From Adlercreutzia sp910585575 (GTDB lineage: Bacteria; Actinomycetota; Coriobacteriia; Coriobacteriales; Eggerthellaceae): a stretch of DNA of 64,000 nucleotides. Position numbers and translations under genes: made by a program. The stretch lies in NCBI RefSeq assembly GCF_951801035.1, contig NZ_CATOKT010000003.1. One strand, given 5' to 3'. The notes beneath the pieces were generated by a model. That model was not told the origin of the DNA. It made no database searches and was given only the letters and a program-made list of their open reading frames with translations. Positions 43,190-52,013 of the stretch are shown one piece after another. Position 1 is the stretch's first letter, and every line of letters begins with the position of its first letter.

Positions 43190-43984
43190 ATGGAACCTGC
43201 TGTAGCGACTGCGTTAGCCATTGCGCTTATCGTGCCGTTTTTGGGCAACACCGTGGGTGCGTCGCTGGTGCTGTTTTTGCGCCGCGGCATGTCCGAGCGC
43301 TTCACGAAGGCGCTGCTCGGCTTTGCCGCTGGCGTCATGATTGCCGCCAGCGTGTGGAGCTTGATAATTCCTTCGCTGGAGGCCGCCGAAGGCGGTCCGG
43401 TTCCTGCCTGGATTCCCGCAACCGTTGGATTTTTGGGCGGTATGTTTTTGCTGCTGGTCATCGATCACTTTACGCCTCATTTGCATGTGGGCTCCGACGA
43501 GCCGGAAGGCGCTCCCTCGACGCTTAAGAAGCCCACGATGATGCTCATGGCCCTGGCCATTCACAATCTGCCCGAGGGCATGGCAGTTGGCGTGGTGCTC
43601 GCGGGCTTTTTGGCCGGCGACCCCACCATTACTCTGGCCTCGGTGACGGCACTGTCCATCGGCATTGCCATTCAGAACGTGCCCGAGGGGGCCATCGTTT
43701 CGTTGCCGCTCACTTCGACGGGTATCTCTCGCGCCCGTGCTTTCGTGATGGGCACGGGCTGCGGTGCGGTTGAGCCGGTGGGCGCGGTGCTCATGCTGGC
43801 CATCACGGGTTTGGCTACGCCGCTTCTGCCCTACGTGCTGGCCTTTGCCGCCGGCGCCATGATGTACGTGGTGGTGGAAGAGCTCATTCCCCAGACGCAG
43901 GTGGGGCATCATACCAATATCGGCACCATCGGCGTGGCCCTGGGCTTCGTGCTCATGATGGTGCTCGATGTAGCGCTGGGGTAG
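43190..43984 (+). CDS. ZIP-family metal ion transporter
   Basis: This 264-residue, eight-TM carrier has both ZIP metal motifs, 'HNLPEGMAVGVVLAG' and 'IQNVPEGAIVSLPL', and a loop 'IDHFTPHLHVG' with His residues. It resembles ZupT/GufA. The start ATG 43190 follows GGAAGGGA. It imports Zn, Fe or Mn. Confidence 0.9.
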   Translation: MEPAVATALAIALIVPFLGNTVGASLVLFLRRGMSERFTKALLGFAAGVMIAASVWSLIIPSLEAAEGGPVPAWIPATVGFLGGMFLLLVIDHFTPHLHVGSDEPEGAPSTLKKPTMMLMALAIHNLPEGMAVGVVLAGFLAGDPTITLASVTALSIGIAIQNVPEGAIVSLPLTSTGISRARAFVMGTGCGAVEPVGAVLMLAITGLATPLLPYVLAFAAGAMMYVVVEELIPQTQVGHHTNIGTIGVALGFVLMMVLDVALG

Positions 43985-43997
43985 CGCTTTCGCGCAG

Positions 43998-45530
43998 CTA
44001 TCCGATCATCAGCGGTACCAGGTACAGAAGCGCTACGATGGCGCAGGCTGCGGCTACCACGATTTTCCAGATGCGGTACTCGCGGTCCATCTTTGCGGCT
44101 TCGGCAGCAGCGGGCACTTCGTTGGCACCCGGGAGCGCCTCAGCCACCGATACCGGGGTTGGCTTGCCGTAGCGGGCCTGGCATATGGAGAACACCACTA
44201 GTCCCAGTACGCACCAGACCGCGCCCACCACCAGTGGCTCCGTGCCCAGCTGGCTCATCATGACCGCATAGATGACGATGGAGACGGGCACCCCCACGGC
44301 AACTCCCGGCACGCGGAAGGGACGCGCAAGATCGGGCATGCGCCGACGCAAACCCCAGGCGGCGGCAATGCCGATGATGTAGTAGAACAGATCGGCGAAC
44401 AGCGAGAGCGATGCGATGAAATCGAGGGTGCTGGTGGCCACCAGCAGGATGGACAGTGCGCCCAAAGCGATAATGGCCACGTAGGGCGTGCGGAAGCGCG
44501 GATGCACTTTCGCGAACACACGGGGCATGGCGCCATCGCGGGCCATGGTGAACAGGTAGCGCGGCGGCACGGCAATGGAGGCGTTCAGCGTGGAGAAGTC
44601 GCCGCCAAAGGCCACGCCCAGCGCAAGCAGCAGCAGCGGAAAGCCCAGGATGCCCGCCGACATCATGGCCTCGGCGTAGGGAGCCGACGCGTCGGCCAGG
44701 GCCGGAATGGCATCGACGGGCGTGATGCCCACGAGAAACCACTGGAAAGCGCCGTTCACGGCAAAGATGATGAAGGGAGCCAGTTTCAGGGCGCGGGGAA
44801 TGTTGATGGAGGGGTAGCGAATTTCCTCGCCCATGCCGCAACAGGTTTCAAAGCCGGCGAAGCACCACCAGATCATGGCCACAGCCGCGATGAATCCGAA
44901 GGCGTCCATGGAGCCCAGGAACTCTGGTGCCGTGACGAAGACGGGCAGGCTCACGTTGGGGATCATGGTGAGGAACCAGATGGCAGCCACGCCCCAGAAG
45001 AAGAACATGAAACCGTTCTGCAGGCGCCCCGTGATCTTCACGCCGGCCACGTTAGTGACGATGAACAGCAGGAGCGCCAGACAGGCCAGGGCCACGTCGG
45101 GAATAGGCAGCTCAACGCCCACGGCCAGGAAAATGGTCTTGAAGTAGTAAGCGAAGGCCAGCGCCTCGCCGCCGGTGACGGCCACGAGCGAAATGATGAA
45201 GTTCCAGCCCGCCAGCATGCCGAAAGGACGACCCAGGCCGAGGCCTGCATACTGGTACGTGCCGCCAGCATAGGGGAGTGCCGCGCCCATCTCGCCGTAG
45301 AGAAGCGCCGGGTAGATGGATACGAGCATGGCCACCAGGGTGGCTACGATAACCGACGGTCCCATGATGCCTACAATGTTGCCGCCTGTGGTGAACAGTC
45401 CCACGCCGATGACGGTACCCACGGTGATGGTGATGGCCTCGCGCAGGCCGAATTGGCGTTTCAGCATGGGCTGGCCGGCTGCGCCTTGGGCGGCAGCCAT
45501 TTCGTCGGCGTTTTCGTAGGGTGCGCTCAT
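43998..45530 (-). CDS. APC-superfamily amino acid permease
   Basis: The 510-residue protein has 12-13 TM helices. It opens 'ITITVGTVIGVGLFTTGGNI', the APC TM1 signature, and has 'ALPYAGGTYQYAGLGLG'. The ATG at 45530 after AAGGAG is preferred to the TTG at 45536. A well-formed promoter lies at 45624-45652. A decayed copy of this gene, with the same promoter, is found at 53771-54223. The substrate is unknown; it could be an amino acid fermented by the cell. Confidence 0.9.
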   Translation of the reverse strand: MSAPYENADEMAAAQGAAGQPMLKRQFGLREAITITVGTVIGVGLFTTGGNIVGIMGPSVIVATLVAMLVSIYPALLYGEMGAALPYAGGTYQYAGLGLGRPFGMLAGWNFIISLVAVTGGEALAFAYYFKTIFLAVGVELPIPDVALACLALLLFIVTNVAGVKITGRLQNGFMFFFWGVAAIWFLTMIPNVSLPVFVTAPEFLGSMDAFGFIAAVAMIWWCFAGFETCCGMGEEIRYPSINIPRALKLAPFIIFAVNGAFQWFLVGITPVDAIPALADASAPYAEAMMSAGILGFPLLLLALGVAFGGDFSTLNASIAVPPRYLFTMARDGAMPRVFAKVHPRFRTPYVAIIALGALSILLVATSTLDFIASLSLFADLFYYIIGIAAAWGLRRRMPDLARPFRVPGVAVGVPVSIVIYAVMMSQLGTEPLVVGAVWCVLGLVVFSICQARYGKPTPVSVAEALPGANEVPAAAEAAKMDREYRIWKIVVAAACAIVALLYLVPLMIG

Positions 45531-45623
45531 GGGCAACTCCTTGTCGTTGAATGGTGCGCGTCTTGTGAGGAGCCTGGGGTGCTGCTCGCAAGACGTGGCA
45601 CCGACCTTGACGGTGCGTCTGAA

Positions 45624-45652
45624 ACTATAGTGCTCTACTGTGCTAAAGTAAA
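45624..45652 (-). promoter_or_regulatory. Promoter of the APC permease
   Basis: On the minus strand, -35 TTTACT (45647-45652) and -10 TATAGT (45624-45629) are separated by 17 bases. The spacer contains TACT...AGTA symmetry. Nearly the same promoter precedes the decayed copy at 54195-54223, so it is conserved as a unit. Confidence 0.7.
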
Positions 45653-45714
45653 GAAGTGAAAAAGGAGCCCGCCATAAGCGGCGGGCTGGAAGGTCGCGCG
45701 GAACCGATTGGTTC

Positions 45715-46467
45715 TTACGGGCGAGACAGGCCGTCCACGGGCAGCACGGCGCCGGAGATGTAGTCGGCCATGTCCGAGGCCAGGAACAGGTAGGCGTTCG
45801 CGATGTCCTCGGGCTCGCCCATGCGGCCCAGAGGAATGGACTCGATGAGGGGCTTGATAACGGACTCGGGCAACGCGTCCACCATGTCGGTGTGGGTGAC
45901 GCCCGGGGCCACGGCGTTCACGCGAATGCGATGACGCGCCAGCTCGCGGGCCAACGACAAGGTGAGGCCGTTCACGGCGAACTTCGAAGTGGGGTAGGCC
46001 GAGCCCGAGGGCTGACCGTGCTTGCCCACCATGGAGCTGGTGTTGATGATGGCGCCGCCCTCGCCCTGCTCGATCATGAGACGGGCCGCTGCCTGACTGC
46101 ACACGAACACGGCGATGACGTTCAAGTCCATGACCTTCTCGAACTCTTCCAGCGTGTAGTCCACCAGCGGCGTGCGCGAGCTGATGCCGGCGTTGTTGCA
46201 CAGCACGTCGATGCGGCCGAAGCGGGCCACCACGGCGTCGAAGGCTTCCTTGACGGAATCGGGGTCGGTGAGCTTCGGGGCAATGCCCATGACGTTGTCG
46301 GCCAGGCCCTCTTCGGCCAGTTTCGCCAGCGCCTCGTCCACGGTTTCCTGGCGCGAGCCGGCCAGGGCCACCTTGGCGCCGTTCTTCAAGAATTCCTTGG
46401 CGATGGTGTAGCCAATACCGCGCGTGCCACCAGTGACGACGGCCACTTTTCCTTCTACGATGCCCAT
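45715..46467 (-). CDS. Short-chain dehydrogenase/reductase
   Basis: This 250-residue classical SDR has 'VTGGTRGIGYTIA', 'LCNNAGIS', catalytic Ser in 'INTSSMVG' and 'YPTSK' with Tyr/Lys. It ends 'ISGAVLPVDGLSRP', which fits the usual C-terminal pattern. It is unrelated in detail to the SDR at 13.3 kb (different linker and substrate loop). The substrate is unknown; sugar alcohol, 3-oxoacyl or steroid dehydrogenase roles are all compatible. Site GAAAGGAC before ATG. Confidence 0.85.
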   Translation of the reverse strand: MGIVEGKVAVVTGGTRGIGYTIAKEFLKNGAKVALAGSRQETVDEALAKLAEEGLADNVMGIAPKLTDPDSVKEAFDAVVARFGRIDVLCNNAGISSRTPLVDYTLEEFEKVMDLNVIAVFVCSQAAARLMIEQGEGGAIINTSSMVGKHGQPSGSAYPTSKFAVNGLTLSLARELARHRIRVNAVAPGVTHTDMVDALPESVIKPLIESIPLGRMGEPEDIANAYLFLASDMADYISGAVLPVDGLSRP

Positions 46468-46558
46468 AGGGTCAGTCCTTTCGCTAGAAAACTAATTGCG
46501 CGTCAGTGTAACGGAAAATTGCTCGCCCTCTGTTGCTGATCAGTTAAACCTGGAGGTC

Positions 46559-47833
46559 TCACATGGCGAGAAGTATTTCGAGTCGCGGATACACATCCTC
46601 TTCGATGTCGTCGGTAATGTAGGGGGCGTCTTCGAATCCCATTGCCCTGAGTTTCGCGCTTTCTTCCCTCAATGCCGGAACGGCTTCATCGGCGAATTCT
46701 TGAGCCATGGACCGAAGAAGGCGCCTGTTGACACCTAGCTGTTCAGCGACAATCGAGAAATCGCTTGGTGTGACTTCGTTGATATCGAGGTGGTCGCCAA
46801 GGGCCATGCCCATGTTGCTGGTGAAGCGCGCGAAATATGTGGTGCTTACCAAGTCGTAGGCGGGGGCCAGCTGGAACGATTGCCAATCGGGAGCGTAGAG
46901 GATCGAAAGATTCTTTAGATGGTTGTCGCAGTTGCCGATGAGGTAGTTGTACAGAATGATGCGCGCGAGATTGGCGATGTCCTGGGCGGGCTGGGCAGAT
47001 CGCTTTCTGAGGAAGTCTCCAAGGACGGCGATGGTGCTTGGCTCTAGCTGGTGGTATTTGTCCTGCGGCCTTATGCCGAAGGCTTGGGTGATGTCCTCTT
47101 GGTGTCGGCGACGGGGCGTCACCAGGCCGTCCACGGTTTCGGTTGTAGGGGCCAGGCGGTCGTAGCGTTCTACGCATATAACTGGCCTGAGGGGGTCAAT
47201 CAACTCGGTTCGGGCTGTTGGAACGCCGCAAGCATGGGCGCAGACCATGGCGAGATGCTCGACGGTCATGAGGTCGCGCAAATCTTCGCGGGCGAATTTC
47301 ACGATGTAATTCGAGGGTGCACCGCCTCGCGGTTGATACCAGCCCTCCTCAAGGGGTGCATTAGGATCATGGAAAAGGCCGCACTTGCTTTGGGTGCCAG
47401 CGAGTGAAAGGCGGGCCAGCTCAAGTGATTCATCAATCATCTTCGGCTTGCCTGCCATGGCCTTTACCTCTTGAAGCGTAAGGGGCTCATAGGCGCGAGT
47501 TGCCTGATAGGCCTCAGGGTTGATGATGATGTCGCCGAGACAGTCAAGGCCGCACATCTGAAGCATGGTGAAGTAATCGGTGGTGAGGATGCCAAGCGAC
47601 CGGCAGAGGTTTTCAAGGGCCTCGCCTTCAGGAAGGAGTCCTTTGAAGTAAGGGAGAAGGGCCTCCTCGTCGTAAGGCTTGTCCGTGAGGGGCAGTGAGA
47701 GCGAAACGGAAGCGGCGTCGTCTCGATCAAGGTATTCTTCGCTGTATTGGAAGGTAGCGGCGCCGTTTTTGCGGTTCAAGGCTCCTATAAGGGCGAGCCC
47801 TTCGGGGGTGTCGCGATAAATGGGTAGCTGCAT
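46559..47833 (-). CDS. hipA: HipA-family serine/threonine kinase toxin
   Basis: The 424-residue protein has an N-terminal HipA-couple domain ('YSEEYLDRDDAASVSLSLPL') and a kinase fold. It keeps the Gly-rich loop 'LAGTQSK', the catalytic Asp in 'GNCDNHLKN' (about 303) and the metal-binding Asp in 'PAYDLVS' (about 327), so it should be active. HipA toxins phosphorylate glutamyl-tRNA synthetase (E. coli) or other targets. It follows hipB by 2 bases in one operon. Confidence 0.93.
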   Translation of the reverse strand: MQLPIYRDTPEGLALIGALNRKNGAATFQYSEEYLDRDDAASVSLSLPLTDKPYDEEALLPYFKGLLPEGEALENLCRSLGILTTDYFTMLQMCGLDCLGDIIINPEAYQATRAYEPLTLQEVKAMAGKPKMIDESLELARLSLAGTQSKCGLFHDPNAPLEEGWYQPRGGAPSNYIVKFAREDLRDLMTVEHLAMVCAHACGVPTARTELIDPLRPVICVERYDRLAPTTETVDGLVTPRRRHQEDITQAFGIRPQDKYHQLEPSTIAVLGDFLRKRSAQPAQDIANLARIILYNYLIGNCDNHLKNLSILYAPDWQSFQLAPAYDLVSTTYFARFTSNMGMALGDHLDINEVTPSDFSIVAEQLGVNRRLLRSMAQEFADEAVPALREESAKLRAMGFEDAPYITDDIEEDVYPRLEILLAM

Positions 47834-47835
47834 AG

Positions 47836-48054
47836 CTATTCACCTCTGCGTTGGATGGTTAGGTCGAGGCCAAGGGTATTGATGACGTTGAGGGTTTTTG
47901 CCAGCTCGGTGGTGGGTTTGCCGTTTTCCAGATTCGAGATGAACGAAAGGCTGACGCCGCAGAGATCTGCGAGCATGGTTTGCGTGAGATGTTGTCGTTT
48001 TCTCTCTGTGCGAATGGCGGCGCCGATGGCGCTAACGGTGTTGACGAGACTCAT
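47836..48054 (-). CDS. hipB: HipB-family HTH antitoxin
   Basis: This 72-residue Xre-type HTH protein has 'LTQTMLADLCGVSLSFIS' as helices 2-3. The ATG at 48054 follows TGGAGGAAG; the frame also reads from 48066. The first operator (48068-48085) is just upstream of the start. It should repress the operon and neutralise HipA. Confidence 0.92.
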   Translation of the reverse strand: MSLVNTVSAIGAAIRTERKRQHLTQTMLADLCGVSLSFISNLENGKPTTELAKTLNVINTLGLDLTIQRRGE

Positions 48055-48066
48055 GACTTCCTCCAA

Positions 48067-48160
48067 ATTTCTGCGTACGCCGAAATTATGTCAAAACAGA
48101 CGTAAATTTCTGCGTACGCCGCAAAAATGCATGAAATGATAATAATTCTTGCGTACGCAG
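48067..48160. promoter_or_regulatory. Three HipB operators at 39 bp spacing
   Basis: The core palindrome GCGTACGC occurs at 48073-48080, 48112-48119 and 48151-48158, exactly 39 bp apart each time. The first is the centre of a 22 bp near-perfect palindrome (AATTTC...GAAATT arms); the other two have partial arms. The A/T-rich DNA between them should contain the hip promoter. Confidence 0.8.
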
Positions 48161-48478
48161 AAAGTATCACAGCAACGAGGTGGTTTATAGGTTTTCGCGA
48201 AGGAGGGATTGGCGAAACCCGCGAGAAGTCTTCATGGAGACGCCGGCCTTCGCTGGAGGTTGCACGGAAAGCAGAACCGCTTTTCGGAGAGGACGAGTGG
48301 CAAGAGGCGCCGTCCGTCTGAGGCATCCCCTCTAAGGGGTGAGTGGGTAACGGGGGCGTTTCGGCTGCTTCTTGCTTTTGTGACGGCCAGGCCATCTCCA
48401 TGAAAGGCTTCACAGGGAGAGCGTACCGTGCGTTTTGAACCCTGAACAGGGGAAAACGCAAACCCTAAGGAGCCCATC
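48161..48478 (+). promoter_or_regulatory. Noncoding leader of the S10 peptidase with hairpins
   Basis: No convincing ORF lies here. A small stem CCCCT-CTA-AGGGG sits at about 48326-48340. A perfect TGCGTTTT/AAAACGCA pair (48429-48436 with 48453-48460) encloses CCCT-GAAC-AGGG, immediately before the ribosome-binding site CTAAGGAG. The latter could be an operator or a translational control hairpin. Confidence 0.4.
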
Positions 48479-49966
48479 ATGGCTGAGACCACTCCGTCCT
48501 TCACCGTCACCATCAATGACGGCGCCAAGGGCACCAAGCCCGAGCCGACTATTCCCGAGCCGGCGTCGGTAACCCGTACCTGGACCAACGGTAAGGAAAC
48601 TCTTACCTACGAAACCACCGCTGAGATGATGCCCGTGCATACCGATGACGGTACGCTTATCGGGCACATGTTCGCGCTGTCCTATGTGACCGATCTTGAG
48701 GACAAGTCCGACCGTCCCGTCACCTTCTGCTGGAACGGCGGCCCTGGCGGATCCTCCGCCATGGTGAATATCGGCGGCATGGGCCCGCGCCACGTGCCTA
48801 TTTCCAGCCAGAAGCAGCTGCCCTGCCCCACGGCTCCGGAAGACAACCCCTGGTCGATGCTTCCCACGACCGACCTGGTGTACATCGACGCTTTCGGCAC
48901 CGGCTATTCCAAAGTGAGCCCCAACTACGACGCTAAGAAGGTATGGGGCGTCGATGGCGACGCCGACGCCTTCGCCCGCGGCATCGCCCAGTGGCTGACC
49001 ACCCACAAGCGCTGGGATGCGCCGCTGTACTTGTACGGCGAGTCCTACGGCACCATGCGCAACTCGGTGCTGATGCGCGTGCTCGGCGAGCGCGGCATCG
49101 CGCTGACCGGCGTTATCGAGCAGTCCACTATTCTGGACTACGCGCCGACGCTGTCCGGCAACGACCTGTACTACATGGGCATGCTGCCTGTCTACGCCGC
49201 TACGGCCAACTACTTCAAGAAGGCCGGCGTGGGCGTTGACCAGTTCGAGTGGTTCGACAAAGCCTGGAAGTTCGTGGACGAGAAGTACGGCCGCGCGCTG
49301 ATTGCCAGCGATTCCATCACGCCCGAGGAAGAGCGCGCCATTGCTGAGGAAATGAGCGAACTCATCGGCTTGTCCGCTGATTTCTGCCAGGCCAAGCACC
49401 TGCGCATCGAGCTGGATACCTTCCGCAAGAACATCATGGCCGACGAGGGCCTGTTCACCGGCCGCTACGACACGCGCTTCACCGAGCCGGCCTATATGGA
49501 CGTGCAGGGCGACAACGAGTTCTTCGCCGGCGAGGATCCGTCGGGCGACGCCATTATGACGCCGGACGAGTCCGCATGGATGATGCTCGTGCAGGAAACG
49601 GGCTTCAAGGGATCGCCGAACAACGTACTGCTGTCCTTCAAGGTGAATGAGGACTGGAACTGGACCCATCAGGCGCCCGGCACCATGGGCAGCCCCGTGT
49701 GCCCGAACACCGCCTACGACATGGGCACGGCCCTGCGCCGCAACCCCTACTGCCGCGTGCTGTTCTTCGGCGGCATCCACGACGCCGCTACCCCGTTCTG
49801 GAACGTGAAGCACTCCATCTCGAAGATGTTCCTGCCCAAGAGCATCACCGACCGCATCGAGTACCACGTGCACGAGAACGGCCACATGGCCTACGAGGAC
49901 CAGCCCACCCTGGAAAAGATGGCCCCGGAACTCGCCGCTTTCTACGACAAGCGCCATCAGAACTAA
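48479..49966 (+). CDS. Peptidase S10 (serine carboxypeptidase) family protein, no signal peptide
   Basis: This 495-residue alpha/beta hydrolase has the S10 oxyanion motif 'WNGGPGGSS', catalytic Ser189 in 'GESYGT', Asp435 in 'HDAATPFW' and His469 in 'HENGHMAYE', so the full triad is present. There is no signal peptide or TM, although eukaryotic S10 enzymes are secretory. It therefore acts in the cytoplasm, perhaps as a peptidase or an acyl-transferring or ester-hydrolysing enzyme. RBS TAAGGAG. Codon use matches highly expressed neighbours. Confidence 0.92.
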   Translation: MAETTPSFTVTINDGAKGTKPEPTIPEPASVTRTWTNGKETLTYETTAEMMPVHTDDGTLIGHMFALSYVTDLEDKSDRPVTFCWNGGPGGSSAMVNIGGMGPRHVPISSQKQLPCPTAPEDNPWSMLPTTDLVYIDAFGTGYSKVSPNYDAKKVWGVDGDADAFARGIAQWLTTHKRWDAPLYLYGESYGTMRNSVLMRVLGERGIALTGVIEQSTILDYAPTLSGNDLYYMGMLPVYAATANYFKKAGVGVDQFEWFDKAWKFVDEKYGRALIASDSITPEEERAIAEEMSELIGLSADFCQAKHLRIELDTFRKNIMADEGLFTGRYDTRFTEPAYMDVQGDNEFFAGEDPSGDAIMTPDESAWMMLVQETGFKGSPNNVLLSFKVNEDWNWTHQAPGTMGSPVCPNTAYDMGTALRRNPYCRVLFFGGIHDAATPFWNVKHSISKMFLPKSITDRIEYHVHENGHMAYEDQPTLEKMAPELAAFYDKRHQN

Positions 49967-50003
49967 GCTAGGGGCTGCGCCCAGCTTCAGCTGTACCGAA
50001 GGC

Positions 50004-50041
50004 AAGAAGGCCTCCCACCAACCAGGGTGGGAGGCCTTCTT
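50004..50041. terminator. Bidirectional intrinsic terminator
   Basis: A perfect 16 bp stem AAGAAGGCCTCCCACC (50004-50019) pairs with 50026-50041, with a 6-base loop, between the S10 gene and the convergent flavoprotein gene. Confidence 0.9.
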
Positions 50042-50103
50042 ATGCTGAGAGACGGGGCGATAGGGAGGGAGATCGCCCCGGTTCGGGGAGAACGAAAGCG
50101 GGG

Positions 50104-51807
50104 CTACTCGACCGCGCCAGCCAGAAGCTTGGCCACGTGGCGGCCCTCCACCGAGCTGCGCCCGCAGGCCACGCCTACGATATACTCGGGGTAGTTGCCG
50201 CTGAAGAAGCTGCCAGACACGTCGCCGGCGGCGTAAAGGCCCTCGATGACGTTCAGTTCGGGGTCGAGCACCTGGCAGTTCTCGTTGATGCGCAGACCGT
50301 CGATGGTGGTCAGAAGCGATCCGCCGAACCAGCAGCCGTAGAAGGGCGCCTGGCGAATGGCGGACAGGCGGTAGGCCTCCTTGCCGAAGTCCTCGTCAAC
50401 CTGGTTGTCGTAGAAGCCGTTGTACTTCTCCACCTCGGCGAGGAAATTGTCCTTGTCCTGGCCGGCAAAGCCCAGCAGGTCGGCCAACTCCTCTAGCGTG
50501 TCGGCCTTCATAAGGATGCCGGATTCCTGGGACATCGCGGTGTACTCGTCGAAGGTCATGCCCATCTCGATATAGGGAACCACGCGCGAGCAGCCCACGG
50601 TCTCGAAGCGCAGCATGTCGTCCATCATGTTGGAGTCGTACACCTGGCACCACACGCCACCGGGCTGGTAATTGGCGGCAAAGCAGATGAAGTCATAGGG
50701 GGTCGACTCGTTGGCGAAGCGCTGGCCGTGGCGGTTCACCTTCATGAACGGCTGGCTGCCGATGTTCTCCTGGAAGATGTTGCCGCGGAACACCGAGTTC
50801 TCGCCGTCGCCCTCGTAGCCGGCGTCAACGCCCGGGGCCACGGCGCCGCGGTCGAAGATCATGGGAGCTGCGTCGATGTCCTTGGAGGCGCCGGCCCACA
50901 GACCCGCGCGGATGCCGTCGCCAGTGCAGGTGGGGTTGAAGCTGGAAGCGGTGCAGCAGCCGACGGCGGCAGGCTGCAGGGCGCGCATCATCACGGGGTT
51001 CGCCGCATAGCCGCCGGTGGCCAGCAGCGTGTTCTTCGCGTTCACCTGCTTGTAGCCATCTTTGGTGCTGAAGACGGCGCCGGTCACCTTGCCGTCGGCG
51101 TGCAGCAGCTTCACCATCTCGTGCTCGAACAGGATGTCGTGGCCCTGGCCGGCCAGGCGTTCGGCGATGACGTCGTTGCGCATGGGCGGCACGTAGGAGG
51201 GCTCCCACAGGTGCTGCACGTAGGGCACGTAGTAGTCGGTGCCGCCCGTACTGTGCGCAGGCGGCATGTCCAGCATGACCTCCTTGCCCTGCTCCTGCAT
51301 GACCTCGGTCACCCAGTCGACGTATTCGGCAGAGTCGTCGATCCACAGCTTGATAAGCTTCTGGTTGCACTTGCCCGAGGCGTAGCGCGTCAGCTCGTTC
51401 AGCAGCTTGGGACGATCGATGGTGACGTTGTTGGCCTTTGCGTAGGACGTGTCCACGCCGCCCAGGTACTCGCGGGTCTCGGGAACCTGCGTCGCCTTGT
51501 CGCAGACGATGAAATTCATGCCGAGATCGCCTGCAGCGCCGGCGGCGGCAAGGCCGGCGGTGCCCGCGCCGATGATAAGGAAGTCGGTGTCGATGGTCTC
51601 CACGATGTCGCTCTCGGCGATTTCCGGCTCGACGCCGAGCCAGTCGGCTGCGTTGTTGGCGGGGGCGCTGTCGCCGGTCTCGCTCAGGGGCGCCTCGCCC
51701 GGAGTCTTCGGCGCGCAGCCGGCAAGGCCCAAGGCTCCGGCTGCTGCGGCGGCGGCTCCCAGGCCGAGGAAGCTGCGACGGTCGATGGAAGTTGCGTTCT
51801 CCTTCAT
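50104..51807 (-). CDS. Tat-exported FAD flavoprotein reductase, substrate unknown
   Basis: This 567-residue FAD_binding_2 lipoprotein has the Tat motif 'DRRSFLGLG', lipobox 'GLAGC', and FAD motif 'FLIIGAGTAGLAAAGAAG'. No FMN-binding domain and no CXXCH heme site. The region that holds the fumarate-reductase arginine (ERRDxxS) instead reads 'QRFANESTPYDFICFAANYQ', so fumarate is unlikely. It ends 'YIVGVACGRSSVEGRHVAK'. Divergent from a membrane LuxR gene that probably controls it. Its electron donor is not encoded next to it. Confidence 0.9.
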   Translation of the reverse strand: MKENATSIDRRSFLGLGAAAAAAGALGLAGCAPKTPGEAPLSETGDSAPANNAADWLGVEPEIAESDIVETIDTDFLIIGAGTAGLAAAGAAGDLGMNFIVCDKATQVPETREYLGGVDTSYAKANNVTIDRPKLLNELTRYASGKCNQKLIKLWIDDSAEYVDWVTEVMQEQGKEVMLDMPPAHSTGGTDYYVPYVQHLWEPSYVPPMRNDVIAERLAGQGHDILFEHEMVKLLHADGKVTGAVFSTKDGYKQVNAKNTLLATGGYAANPVMMRALQPAAVGCCTASSFNPTCTGDGIRAGLWAGASKDIDAAPMIFDRGAVAPGVDAGYEGDGENSVFRGNIFQENIGSQPFMKVNRHGQRFANESTPYDFICFAANYQPGGVWCQVYDSNMMDDMLRFETVGCSRVVPYIEMGMTFDEYTAMSQESGILMKADTLEELADLLGFAGQDKDNFLAEVEKYNGFYDNQVDEDFGKEAYRLSAIRQAPFYGCWFGGSLLTTIDGLRINENCQVLDPELNVIEGLYAAGDVSGSFFSGNYPEYIVGVACGRSSVEGRHVAKLLAGAVE

Positions 51808-51953
51808 GGTCCCTCCTAAAGATGTTTATTTCGCTGCCGTGCGGCAGGTTTGCGAAACCCATTCAACGAGTTGTCCCATTCGTGCGCCATGCCCTGAGCA
51901 GGGTTATTCGCAAGATCACCTCTCGTGGGTGATGCCTGTTATCTGGGCTTTTG

Positions 51954-51983
51954 GGACCTTCGGTCCGAAGAGGTTGCTATACT
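51954..51983 (+). promoter_or_regulatory. Promoter/operator of the membrane LuxR gene
   Basis: A TATACT -10 box (51978-51983) is preceded by a palindrome GGACC-TTC-GGTCC (51954-51966) where the -35 should be. This fits a regulated promoter. RBS CAAGGAGGG follows at 52001. Confidence 0.45.
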
Positions 51984-52013
51984 TTCCAAAAGAGATGCGG
52001 CAAGGAGGGCGGC

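Noticed and set aside
48067..48160. Three evenly spaced repeats as a possible CRISPR array
   Set aside because: Repeats are short palindromic cores with A/T-rich spacers, next to hipB, and no cas genes are near. Operators explain them.
48051..48461. A 136-codon minus-strand frame with a repeated 'SAYAEI' peptide
   Set aside because: The repeat comes from the hip operators, whose 39 bp spacing is a multiple of three. No ribosome site.
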